From positions 1-35,450 of the forward strand of contig DCDF01000092.1 of assembly GCA_002316295.1 (NCBI GenBank): 35,450 nucleotides of DNA, written 5' to 3'. The notes under the pieces were generated by a model, which searched no databases, was not told where the DNA came from, and worked only from the letters and a program-made list of their open reading frames with translations. The translations under genes and the position numbers were made by a program. Positions 17,058 through 25,062 of the stretch are shown here, one piece after another. The first letter of the stretch is position 1. Every line of letters starts with the position of its first letter. This DNA comes from Syntrophaceae bacterium UBA1062 (GTDB lineage: Bacteria; Desulfobacterota; Desulfomonilia; UBA1062).

Positions 17058-18008
17058 TTACCGCCCGAGCTCTGTGCCATCAGATTTATCCTTCAGGAAC
17101 GAAACATAGCGGTGCGCGGTCACCTTGGGGAGCTCGAGCATGGGAAGATGCCCGCATTCTTCCAGGATCACGGTCTCGAGGTGCGGGATGTGCCGGCGGT
17201 AGACGCTCACCGACGAGACATGAAGGATCCTGTCTCTGTCGCCCCAGACGAGGAGAACCGGCATGTCGAGCGCCCCCAGATACCGGGAGATGTCTTCCCA
17301 GTGACGATGGATGTCTGTCCACATCTTCTCGTTGAAGGCGCTGCGCTCCACGTACCGGTCTGCCAGCACATCGGCGATGGGCCAGGGTATGAAGGGCCTG
17401 TTATGGAAGCCGTAAGACAAAAGGATGTCGAAATCATCCCTGGACTTCGGGACGAGCGGGTTTTCCCCGCGCTCGACGGCCAGCTGGAGATCGCTCGGCA
17501 CAGGAGACGCGGCCCCGGCGGGGTCTATGAGGCATAGAGTCAGCACCTTGCCGGGGTTGTGAGCACTGTAGAGCACGCCGACGTATCCGCCCATGGAGTT
17601 TCCGGCGAGATGGAAACGTTCGAGCCCGAGCTCTTCGGCTGCGGCGGCGAAACCCTGCACAATGAATTCGATGGTATAGGTCGTTTGAGCATCTCTGGTG
17701 CTCGAACCGTGGCCGGGAAGATCGATTGCGATGACCCGGTATTCCCCGGGCAGACGGCGCACGAACCTGACCCAGTTGTCCTTGTCCGCTCCGAAACCGT
17801 GGAGCAGAACGATCGTCTCTCCAGTGCCCGTGCGCTCAAGGTAGGAGAAGGTGAGTCCCCCTGCCTGCAATGTTTTCGGCTGAAGCTTCGAGAGTCTGCG
17901 CTCGATGGACATGGAACACTCAAAGAGTGATTTCTGAAAAGAAGAACACCCGCACAGCAGACACACAGCACAAAGGACCGCAGCTGCCAGGAACCCTCTT
18001 CTGGACAT
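17058..18008 (-). CDS. Alpha/beta-hydrolase lipoprotein
   Basis: This 316-residue protein has a signal peptide with lipobox LCGC (lipidated Cys21), so it is placed in an outer or inner membrane leaflet. The hydrolase domain starts near residue 50. LLHGFGADKDNW (68-79) is the oxyanion region, S138 in GNSMGG the nucleophile, D259 in WGDRDR the acid and H287 in ECGHLPM the base. It resembles lipases and esterases of the haloperoxidase/meta-cleavage hydrolase type. Membrane anchoring suggests action on lipid esters or on cell-surface substrates. GGGGGG lies 4-5 nt before the ATG. No coupled neighbour is apparent. Confidence 0.88.
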   Translation of the reverse strand: MSRRGFLAAAVLCAVCLLCGCSSFQKSLFECSMSIERRLSKLQPKTLQAGGLTFSYLERTGTGETIVLLHGFGADKDNWVRFVRRLPGEYRVIAIDLPGHGSSTRDAQTTYTIEFIVQGFAAAAEELGLERFHLAGNSMGGYVGVLYSAHNPGKVLTLCLIDPAGAASPVPSDLQLAVERGENPLVPKSRDDFDILLSYGFHNRPFIPWPIADVLADRYVERSAFNEKMWTDIHRHWEDISRYLGALDMPVLLVWGDRDRILHVSSVSVYRRHIPHLETVILEECGHLPMLELPKVTAHRYVSFLKDKSDGTELGR

Positions 18009-18088
18009 GGTACCCCCCTATCAAAAGAAAATAATCCTTCTCATGAATGCCGCCGCTTCGTGATCACTGAACACTCTGCGGTCTGTTC

Positions 18089-18568
18089 TCAGCCGTTCCA
18101 CCCCGGAATTGCGTGCGCAACCGGTGAAGAGGAGAAAAAGCTGCTCGCCGTGCGGACGAACGAGCCGGGGGTGGGAGGCTGCTTCCCTTCGAGGTAAATT
18201 CCCAGGGTCTTGATCCGGTCGACAGGCTCGATTGATTTGTCCGTATCGCAGCCGCCCCGTTTGTGAAATGCAATCACCCGCATGACCATGGTGTCCGTCA
18301 CCATCCTCCTGATCTCGGTTTCATCCCGCAGGGCCATGATCTCCTTCCTGATCCGGTCCTGATTCCGCTCGATAAATGTCTTTATCCGTTCGTCTTCTCC
18401 CTGCATGGACAGAAGGATCCTGGCAATGGCGAGGGCGAGCAGTGATGCATCGTCCTGTTCATAGCGCTGAACGTATTTGACGTAAAGGCGCCCAAAGATC
18501 CCCGCAAATACCTGTTTTTCGGCCCGGAAGAGATCCTCGTTCGACGGTATGACATGCTTTCGGTGCAT
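18089..18568 (-). CDS. Protein of unknown function, helical
   Basis: I do not recognise this 159-residue protein. Residues 1-110 are rich in charged and helix-forming residues (LALAIARILLSMQGEDERIKTFIERNQDRIRKEI). The C-terminal 50 residues look disordered (KQPPTPGSF, SSFFSSSPV). There is no signal peptide. One Cys occurs in RGGCDTDKS. The start is tentative: GAGGAG lies 12 nt before the ATG, which is long. It lies between the lipoprotein hydrolase and the divergent HtrA-like gene, 80 bp from the former. Confidence 0.6.
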   Translation of the reverse strand: MHRKHVIPSNEDLFRAEKQVFAGIFGRLYVKYVQRYEQDDASLLALAIARILLSMQGEDERIKTFIERNQDRIRKEIMALRDETEIRRMVTDTMVMRVIAFHKRGGCDTDKSIEPVDRIKTLGIYLEGKQPPTPGSFVRTASSFFSSSPVAHAIPGWNG

Positions 18569-18683
18569 TGATGCAGTGTTCTCCTCTTATCGCTCAATAT
18601 TCATGCAACAATGTAGACAAGACTGGAAGCGATGGCAACTGCATTTCATTCGACTCTCACACGAAAGCCTGTTCAGTACGCCT

Positions 18684-18711
18684 GTCGAACGGAGCGTGAT
18701 GCCCCTATAAT
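18684..18711 (+). promoter_or_regulatory. Promoter candidate for the HtrA-like gene, possibly heat-shock type
   Basis: A CCCCTATAAT block (18702-18711) lies about 100 bp upstream of the GTG start. It contains a perfect TATAAT and a CCCC run as in sigma-32 -10 elements. GTCGAAC at 18684-18690 is a weak match to the heat-shock -35 element at 11 nt spacing. No good sigma-70 -35 is found at 17 nt. Confidence 0.3.
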
Positions 18712-18808
18712 AAGTGATGTGAACCACGCACGGCTGACAGGACGGGCATGAAAGACAGTCTTGCTGTCCGTGCCTCAGGTGAAGCCAGAACACAGGAAAG
18801 GAACAGCA

Positions 18809-19852
18809 GTGGGAAAGAATGTCGAACATATACTCAGCTTCATCAGCGGCGTATCGCCGTTGAAGCCGGAGCGGAATACCGATGCAGCGGAAGTCAGAGA
18901 GGATGTCGAGTTGCTCGATGCATATTCCAGGGCTGTGATATCGGTGGTGGACCATGTAGGTCCCTCGGTGGTGAGCGTGTCTGCGGGGATCAGGAAGGAG
19001 AGGGCCGCGATGATGGAGCCTCAGGGCTCGGGTTCAGGCGTCCTCCTTACCCCTGACGGATACGCATTGACCAATGACCATGTGGTGAATGACGCACGTC
19101 ACTTTCAGATTACCCTCACCGACGGGACGAGCACCACCGCATCCCTGGTAGGGAGCGACCCGGCGACGGACCTGGCCGTGATCAGGGCCGACGGCTCGAA
19201 CCTCCCGTACTCAACGCTTGGAGACTCGTCACAGCTGCGGGCCGGCCAGCTGGTGATCGCCATGGGCAACCCGTTCGGCTTCCAGTCCACCGTATCCACC
19301 GGCGTGGTGAGCGCTCTGGGAAGAACGCTTCGCAGCCGGGACGGCAGACTCATTGAGAACATTATCCAGCACACCGCCCCTCTGAATCCCGGTAATTCCG
19401 GGGGTCCGCTCCTGGACTCCGCCGGTCGGGTCGTGGGAATAAATACGGCCATCATATTCATGGCACAGGGGATCGGTTTCACCATCCCTTCGAACACCGC
19501 CAGATGGGTATTTTCCCAGATTCTGACCCATGGAAGGGTCCGGCGGGCATATCTCGGAATAGCCGGCAGGTCCCGGCCCATCGGCCGCAAGCTTGCACGG
19601 TATCACGGACTGTCCGGAGAGAGCGCCGTGGAGATCATTTCCATCGAGCCCGATGGCCCCGCAAGAAAAGCGGGCCTCCACATCGGGGATGTGATCATCT
19701 CATCGAACGGGGTGCGGGTGGAAAGCATTGATGACCTCCACCGCTTTCTCTCTGAATGGCCTGTGGGCGATCCGGTCAGGCTGGGCGTTCTCAGGCGTGC
19801 GGAGATGCTGGACGTCGAGCTGATCCCGGCAGAGGCCGACACCAGCCGGTAA
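18809..19852 (+). CDS. HtrA/Deg-like serine protease without signal peptide
   Basis: This 347-residue protein has a trypsin-like domain with the triad H91 (LTNDHVV), D121 (ATDLAVI) and S197 (NPGNSGGPL). One PDZ domain follows from about 255 to 340 (AYLGIAG, then SIEPDGPARKAGLHIGDVI). The N-terminus (VGKNVEHILSFISGV) has no basic-hydrophobic signal sequence, and none of the in-frame start options adds one. Unlike DegP, it therefore seems cytoplasmic or uses an unusual export route. The GTG at 18809 is chosen because AAGGA lies about 6 nt upstream; an alternative start at 18761 has no RBS. A single PDZ matches DegS-type rather than DegP proteins. Role inferred: proteolysis or peptide-dependent signalling. 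Confidence 0.9.
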   Translation: MGKNVEHILSFISGVSPLKPERNTDAAEVREDVELLDAYSRAVISVVDHVGPSVVSVSAGIRKERAAMMEPQGSGSGVLLTPDGYALTNDHVVNDARHFQITLTDGTSTTASLVGSDPATDLAVIRADGSNLPYSTLGDSSQLRAGQLVIAMGNPFGFQSTVSTGVVSALGRTLRSRDGRLIENIIQHTAPLNPGNSGGPLLDSAGRVVGINTAIIFMAQGIGFTIPSNTARWVFSQILTHGRVRRAYLGIAGRSRPIGRKLARYHGLSGESAVEIISIEPDGPARKAGLHIGDVIISSNGVRVESIDDLHRFLSEWPVGDPVRLGVLRRAEMLDVELIPAEADTSR

Positions 19853-20027
19853 TGGAATTCACGGCGGGCCCTCCGGTGTTACAGCTGGAGAGGCTCTCCG
19901 CCTGCCGGGGAAAACCTCTTGGTTTCCGGGGCGTTCCCGACCTCTTCTTCAGGGGTGAAACGTGCATGAATAATCACTCTTGAGATTCTGGCTGCATGTG
20001 GTATAGCCCCTTCTCCAGAGGATGCGT

Positions 20028-20630
20028 ATGGATTTTTCAGCCCTGTGGAGTGCGGATGTTTATGCATGGTGTATACTTCCGGTCCTGATTTTCCTCGCAA
20101 GGATTCTGGATGTGAGCCTGGGCACCATCAGGATCATTTTCATCTCTCGTGATCTCAAGTACTTTGCCCCGTTCATCGGCTTTTTCGAGGTCCTGATCTG
20201 GCTTCTGGTCATCCGCCAGATCATGCTCAGCGAGGGCAATAACGTGATCTGTCTCATCGCATATGCCGCCGGTTTCGCCAGTGGAACTTTTGTGGGCATG
20301 TATCTCGAGAACGTACTGTCCTTCGGGAGGGTGCTGATCCGGATCATCACCCGCAAGGAAGCGGGCGACCTTGTGGAATATCTGAAGGAGTCCGGCTACG
20401 GCCTCACGTGCGTGAATGCGACAGGGGCCACCGGGCCGGTCAAGCTGGTGTTCTCCGTGGTGGAGCGCCATGACATACCGAATATCGTAAGCATTATCAA
20501 GCGTTTCAATCCGAACGCCTTCTACACCATCGAAGACGTGCGGTTCGTGAGTGAAAATGTTCTGCCGTTTCGGATCAAGGAATCGAGGATGCCCATCTCG
20601 GCCCTCTTCCAGCGGAGGACAGCCAAATAG
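20028..20630 (+). CDS. UPF0316/DUF5698-type membrane protein with C-terminal DUF2179-like domain
   Basis: This 200-residue protein has three hydrophobic segments in the first about 85 residues (ILPVLIFLARILDVSLGTIRIIFI, FFEVLIWLLVIRQIML, and a Gly/Ala-rich one). A soluble domain follows, beginning with FGRVLIRIITRKEAGDLVEYL and ending in RFNPNAFYTIEDVRFVSE, as in the DUF2179 (YitT C-terminal) fold. The signature ILDVSLGTIR near the N-terminus is typical of UPF0316 proteins. Function unknown. AGAGG lies 6 nt before the ATG at 20028, which is preferred over the ATG at 20022. No coupled gene follows within 300 bp. Confidence 0.85.
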   Translation: MDFSALWSADVYAWCILPVLIFLARILDVSLGTIRIIFISRDLKYFAPFIGFFEVLIWLLVIRQIMLSEGNNVICLIAYAAGFASGTFVGMYLENVLSFGRVLIRIITRKEAGDLVEYLKESGYGLTCVNATGATGPVKLVFSVVERHDIPNIVSIIKRFNPNAFYTIEDVRFVSENVLPFRIKESRMPISALFQRRTAK

Positions 20631-21064
20631 CAGTTCGCTTTACCATCTCTGCTTCGGCTGGCCGGCAGGCCTGCCCGCCGGCGTCCCGCCGAACGGGAGT
20701 GACGGTGCGGGGCAGGAAGGTTTTATCGGGAGAGGCCTTTTTCCAAGCCGATATTGGTATATTTGATCTTGACAGCTCGGGTGCGATAGTCACTTACTGA
20801 TGAATGCTCTCATGTCCGAGCCCGGCAGGGCAGAGACATCGCGGTTTTGGGCCGCGGTATCCCGATGCCGTCTTCAACGGCGGCCGGTCATATCCGGGGG
20901 CCTTTCCGGCGTACCGGTGAAAGAGCGGGCAGGGAGACCATCGATCTCACGGAGGAGGTATGGTCCGTGCCGCACCCTTATCCGGAAGCGGCATAGGGCT
21001 TCACTCCCCGATATGTCCGCTCAATGGCGGGAGAGCGAATATGAACTACGTTGATGGAGGCTGT
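20631..21064. other. Intergenic region before the enoate reductase-like gene
   Basis: These 434 bp hold no gene I can support. The first part (20650-20710) is GC-rich with imperfect dyads, including a perfect 12-bp palindrome, GGCAGGCCTGCC, at 20664-20675. This may end transcription of the preceding gene. TTGACA occurs at 20769-20774 without a matching -10. An open frame runs from 20960 into the flavoenzyme, but its first 35 codons lack the family N-terminus. Confidence 0.45.
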
Positions 21065-23050
21065 ATGAAACTGGACCATCTCTTTTCGCCCTTTACCCTC
21101 AAGGGCATGACACTGAAGAACCGTGCCGTCATGCCTGCCATGGGCACCGGGTACGCCGGCCCCGACGGAACGGTAACGGATCGTCTCCTGTCGTATCTTG
21201 CCAGGCGGGCTGCAGGCGGAACCGGCATGATCATCACCGAGGTGTGCGCCGTGGACACCCGCGGCAAGGGGTTCCCCAACGAGCTCGGCGCCTGGAGTGA
21301 CGAGCTCGTCCCCTCCCTGGCGCGTATCCCGGAGGCCCTGCACCGCTTCGGTGCAAAGGCCGTGCTCCAGCTCCACCATGCGGGCAGGGAGACCTTCCCG
21401 GTAGCGGCGGGCGGCATGCCGGAGGCCCCTTCTGCCATCCCGAGCGCGATTCTCGGCCAGCCTTGCGAGGAGATGAGCATCGCGCGCATCGCCGAGGTGG
21501 TTGAGGCCTTTGGAAAGGCGGCCGGAAGGGCGAAGAGGGCGGGGTTCGATTCCGTGGAGATCCACGGGGCGCACGGCTATCTCCTTACCCAGTTTCTCTC
21601 GCCTTTTTCGAATCAGAGAACAGATGCCTATGGCGGGTCTGAGGAGAACAGGTCCCGCTTCGTGCTGGAGGTCATCGAGTCCGTCCGGGCGGCGGTCGGG
21701 CCGGATTATCCGGTGATTATCCGCGTATCGTCCGACGAGCTGATCAGGGGCGGATATGATCTGGAATTCATGAAAAGACTGTCTCCCCGCCTGGTCTCAG
21801 CCGGCGTGGATGCCATCCATGTATCCCTGGGTGTCTATTCCACGCCCGGGAACTTGAGTATCGCGTCCATGGACACGGACCCCGGGTTTAACCTTTTCCG
21901 CGCCAGGGCCGTCCGCGATGCCTCGGGCGTCCCGGTCATCGCGGTGGGAAGGATCAGGCCGGATATGGCGGATGAGGCAATTGCCCGGGGCGATGCCGAC
22001 CTCGTCGCCTTCGGCAGGCAGCACCTGTGCGACCCTGATTTCATCGGCAAGCTCGAGCGGGGAAACATCGACGACATCCGCTGGTGTGTTTCCTGCAATC
22101 AGGGATGCATCGAGCGGCTGAGCTTTGAGATGAAATCGGCGACCTGCACCTTCAACCCTGTCTGCGGCCGGGAATTCAAGGAAGACAAGCCGCCCGCAGG
22201 CATCGGGTATACGGCGGACTCCCTCTCCGCCGGAAAAGGCGGCACCCCGCGGCCGGCAGCAAACGGCGGAAAGGTGTGGGTCATCGGCGCCGGCCCGGCC
22301 GGTCTCTCGGCGGCCCTGTCCGCCTCAGAGCGCGGATTCGCGGTTGAGGTTTTCGAGAAGGAGGACTCGCCCGGAGGACAGATCAGGTCCGCAAGCAGGC
22401 CTCCTCGCAAGGAAGCGTTCATGGACTGGGTGAGCTGGGCCGTGAGGAGGCTCCACACGCGCGGTGTCCCTATCCGCTTCAGCGAAGAAGTGACGAGGGA
22501 AAGGCTGCGGAAGGAGAGGCCCGACGCCGTGATTCTCGCCAGCGGAGCGATGCCCGCTGTCGCCGGGATACCGGGCATCGACTCGGATCACGTCTTTGAC
22601 GCCCGGGACGTACTTCTGGGCAGGGTGGAGCCCAAGAGTCCGGCCGTGATCCTGGGAGCGGGCTATGTGGGCATGGAGACCGCCGATTTTCTCATCGCAG
22701 GAGGTGTGCAGGTAACGGTCCTGGAGATGCAGACCGTCCCGCCCGTGGGCAAGTTCACCGCCCACGGATACTGGCTGCACAAGAGAATCAGGGAAGGCGG
22801 TGGCAGGCTGATGCTCGGGGCCTGCGTCACGGGCATCGAGCCCGATGCCGTCTCTTTCGCCCAGAGAGGCCGGAATCTTCGAGAGCCGGCCGCCATGGTG
22901 GTGACCGCCATGGGCGCACGGTCCGAGAACGGGCTGGAGGAGGTCCTCACAGAGCTGGGAATCCCCTGCCGGGTCGTCGGCGATGCCAGGAGCCCCAGAC
23001 GCCTTCTGGAAGCGATCCACGAAGGGCACAAGGCAGGATGCGAGCTCTGA
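21065..23050 (+). CDS. 2,4-dienoyl-CoA reductase-like flavo-iron-sulfur enzyme (old yellow enzyme family)
   Basis: This 661-residue protein has the FadH-type build. An FMN-binding TIM barrel covers residues 1 to about 335 (PAMGTGYAG; EIHGAHGYLL with catalytic-region His; VGRIRPD). C341, C344, C348 and C361 form the [4Fe-4S] motif CxxCxxxC-x12-C. FAD and NAD(P) Rossmann domains follow, marked by VWVIGAGPAG (404-413) and a second GxGxxG in VILGAGYVG. Such enzymes reduce enoyl- or dienoyl-CoAs, or other activated C=C bonds, with NAD(P)H. Trimethylamine dehydrogenase and BaiCD-like steroid reductases share this layout, so the substrate is open. The start ATG at 21065 has GGAGG 4 nt upstream, and the neighbouring ATG at 20960 is rejected. 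Confidence 0.92.
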   Translation: MKLDHLFSPFTLKGMTLKNRAVMPAMGTGYAGPDGTVTDRLLSYLARRAAGGTGMIITEVCAVDTRGKGFPNELGAWSDELVPSLARIPEALHRFGAKAVLQLHHAGRETFPVAAGGMPEAPSAIPSAILGQPCEEMSIARIAEVVEAFGKAAGRAKRAGFDSVEIHGAHGYLLTQFLSPFSNQRTDAYGGSEENRSRFVLEVIESVRAAVGPDYPVIIRVSSDELIRGGYDLEFMKRLSPRLVSAGVDAIHVSLGVYSTPGNLSIASMDTDPGFNLFRARAVRDASGVPVIAVGRIRPDMADEAIARGDADLVAFGRQHLCDPDFIGKLERGNIDDIRWCVSCNQGCIERLSFEMKSATCTFNPVCGREFKEDKPPAGIGYTADSLSAGKGGTPRPAANGGKVWVIGAGPAGLSAALSASERGFAVEVFEKEDSPGGQIRSASRPPRKEAFMDWVSWAVRRLHTRGVPIRFSEEVTRERLRKERPDAVILASGAMPAVAGIPGIDSDHVFDARDVLLGRVEPKSPAVILGAGYVGMETADFLIAGGVQVTVLEMQTVPPVGKFTAHGYWLHKRIREGGGRLMLGACVTGIEPDAVSFAQRGRNLREPAAMVVTAMGARSENGLEEVLTELGIPCRVVGDARSPRRLLEAIHEGHKAGCEL

Positions 23051-23324
23051 AGGAACGCCGCTGAGATCCCCTGCGGCTCCGCTGCCGCCCGTCTTTCATA
23101 AGTCCAAGCGGCAGTCCGTGCCATGTTGTCATGTGTCAATTGGTCTCTTGTTGTGGTATGGGGAGGGTGCCGCCTTCATCGATGCGCCGTGAAAAGGTTT
23201 CTGCCGCGAGACGGAGAGCCGCAGACGGGGTGAAGGGCGGATTTGTCATGCGTGCATCACGGGTGTGGGTTTTCGCACGATGTCTCTGAGCAGAATGCCC
23301 CGAAGAGAAGGGTGGGGAGCGGAA

Positions 23325-24203
23325 ATGCCCTGGACAAAAACACAGGAGGCACAGGGTAAGAGGGTTACCTGGGCAGGGGTTGCGGTCAATACCGTGCTCA
23401 TCGCCGTGAAGTTTTCGGCCGGAGTTTTCGGCCACAGCCAGGCCCTCATCGCGGATGCGGTCCACTCGGTTTCCGATCTTTTTACCGATTTCGTCGTGCT
23501 TCTGGGCCTCAAGCTCGGCAGAAAGCCTCCGGACGAGTCCCACCATTTCGGCCACGGCAGGATCGAGACCATGGCTTCGGCCGTGGTAGGCTTCGCTCTC
23601 ATCGCGGTGGCGGTCGGCATCGGGTTGAGCGCGGCCTTGGACATCTACAATCACACAGAGCGGAACCCGACCTGGATCGCCATAGCAGCCGCGGCCTCCT
23701 CCATCCTGGTCAAGGAAATACTCTATCAATACACGGTCATGGTGGGCAGGCGCATTCACAGCCAGGCTGTGATCGCCAATGCATGGCACCACCGATCCGA
23801 TGCGTTCTCGTCCGTGGCCGTGCTCATCGGAGTGACCGGGGCGCAGCTCAGGCCCGGGTGGCATATTCTGGACGCCTATGCCGCGCTGCTCGTCTCCCTG
23901 TTCATCGTCAAGGTTGGGATCGACGTGCTCTGGGGCGCCCTGAGAGAGTTCGCTGACACGGCGCCCCGGCCCGAGGTGATGGACAGAATCCGGGAGTGCA
24001 TACAGGGCGTCGAAGGGGTGAGGGGAGTCCACGACCTCAGGGTGAGATCGACGGGCGGCATACTGGAGATTCAGGTGCACCTGGAGGTGGACAGGACCCT
24101 GAGCATTGCCGAAGGCCACTTCATCATAAACCAGGCCAGAGAATATCTGAGAGCTCACGTCGAGGACATCGGTGAGATCACCGTGCATCTCGACCCGGTA
24201 TGA
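23325..24203 (+). CDS. Cation diffusion facilitator (zinc-type metal efflux transporter)
   Basis: This 292-residue protein has six membrane segments, with the CDF signature in helix 2 (IADAVHSVSDLFTD, 42-55) and in helix 5 (NAWHHRSDAFSS, 152-163). The metal-site residues are H47 and D51 in helix 2, and H155 and D159 in helix 5, a His-Asp/His-Asp set typical of Zn2+ carriers; FieF has Asp at the first position. The C-terminal cytosolic domain (about 205-290) has the expected ferredoxin-like pattern with EGVRGVHDLRVRSTGG. It exports zinc or a related divalent metal by proton antiport. The GGGGAG RBS supports the ATG at 23325. It is convergent with the selenium operon, with 50 bp between stops. 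Confidence 0.92.
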   Translation: MPWTKTQEAQGKRVTWAGVAVNTVLIAVKFSAGVFGHSQALIADAVHSVSDLFTDFVVLLGLKLGRKPPDESHHFGHGRIETMASAVVGFALIAVAVGIGLSAALDIYNHTERNPTWIAIAAAASSILVKEILYQYTVMVGRRIHSQAVIANAWHHRSDAFSSVAVLIGVTGAQLRPGWHILDAYAALLVSLFIVKVGIDVLWGALREFADTAPRPEVMDRIRECIQGVEGVRGVHDLRVRSTGGILEIQVHLEVDRTLSIAEGHFIINQAREYLRAHVEDIGEITVHLDPV

Positions 24204-24253
24204 AACGATCTCCTGCTCCGAGACGCTACGGCCCCCACCTGAGATAAATCCCG

Positions 24254-24478
24254 TTACAGGGCGCAGATCTCCCGGAACTCGACTTTGCCTGCGAGTGCCG
24301 GTTCGACCCTGTTACGCAGGTCTAATGAAAAGCGGATGCACACCCCGCAGTCGGAGCTGATGTGCCTGGGCACCGGGATCACCTTGTGGGGGATTTCCTG
24401 CCCTTTCAGGATCTTTTCGGCGAGCAGGGTGGAGCTCACCGAATCGAAGAGCATGACGCAGTAATCGGCTCCTTTCAT
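24254..24478 (-). CDS. DUF3343-type putative selenium/sulfur carrier protein
   Basis: This 74-residue protein starts inside the last codons of the upstream yedF-like gene (4-bp ATGA overlap), so translation is coupled. It matches the small DUF3343 pattern: YCVMLFDSVSSTLLAEKILK at the start, a PVPRHISSDCGVCIRF segment in the middle with a Cys-Gly-Val-Cys pair, and an ending EFREICAL. DUF3343 proteins occur in selenium-utilisation clusters with YedF and a desulfurase and are proposed to carry selenium or sulfur. That role is inferred from neighbourhood, not shown. Confidence 0.85.
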   Translation of the reverse strand: MKGADYCVMLFDSVSSTLLAEKILKGQEIPHKVIPVPRHISSDCGVCIRFSLDLRNRVEPALAGKVEFREICAL

Positions 24479-25062
24479 ATCTGGACGATCTTCCCTGCTC
24501 CGAGCATGGTCTCGGTAATGTCATACATGTTGGAGATCTGCCCCACGGCAAGCTTGTCCCTGATCTCGAAAAACCCAAGGCATGTCCCGCACACCAGGAT
24601 GCGCACCCCCTCGTTGCAAAGCGCCCGAAGGTCTTCCAGTACCGCCGATCCCTGGACGGCCAGCCTGACGCCCGTATTGAAGATGATGACGGTCTCCGGC
24701 CTTCGCGAGGCCTCGCCCAGGGTGTGAATGAAGCTCCTCATGAGCACCTCTCCCAGCTCGTCGTCGCCCCTGCCCATCCGATCCGACGAGATGACCAGGA
24801 CGATGGGCCCCGAGGCGGGATACGGCGGCGCTTCGGGTGAGGCTTCGGCGGACAAGGGTTTCTCGATGAACAGCAGGGAATCTTCTCCTCTGCGCTCGAT
24901 GCGGACCCGGCACTTCATGCTCAGGGCAAAGCGCTTGACATTCTCTTCGGCAGTCCTGCTGTCCACGATGACCGTGATCTCGCCGGACTCTTCCAGGGCC
25001 TTCTTCGTCAGCAGGACGGGCTCCGGACAGGCCCTGCCTCGAGCGTCCACTTCTCTTGTCAC
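24475..25062 (-). CDS. yedF: YedF-type selenium-metabolism protein (TusA plus DsrE-like)
   Basis: This 195-residue protein has two domains. Residues 1 to about 72 are a TusA-like domain with the CPEP motif (Cys12 in RACPEPVLL), the sulfane-carrying position. After a Pro/Ala linker, a DsrE-like domain (about 85-195) contains VISSDRMGRGDDELG, FNTGVRLAVQGSAVLEDL and VCGTCLGFFEIRDKL with a CxxC pair. This fusion is the hallmark of the YedF family associated with selenium utilisation. It overlaps the upstream cysteine desulfurase gene by 4 bp and the downstream DUF3343 gene by 4 bp, so all three are translationally coupled. Confidence 0.92.
   Translation of the reverse strand: MTREVDARGRACPEPVLLTKKALEESGEITVIVDSRTAEENVKRFALSMKCRVRIERRGEDSLLFIEKPLSAEASPEAPPYPASGPIVLVISSDRMGRGDDELGEVLMRSFIHTLGEASRRPETVIIFNTGVRLAVQGSAVLEDLRALCNEGVRILVCGTCLGFFEIRDKLAVGQISNMYDITETMLGAGKIVQI

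Noticed and set aside
20960..21064. Extended start of the dienoyl-CoA reductase-like gene
   Set aside because: The extra 35 residues do not resemble the family N-terminus. The ATG at 21065 has a GGAGG at the right distance and leads directly into the conserved barrel start.
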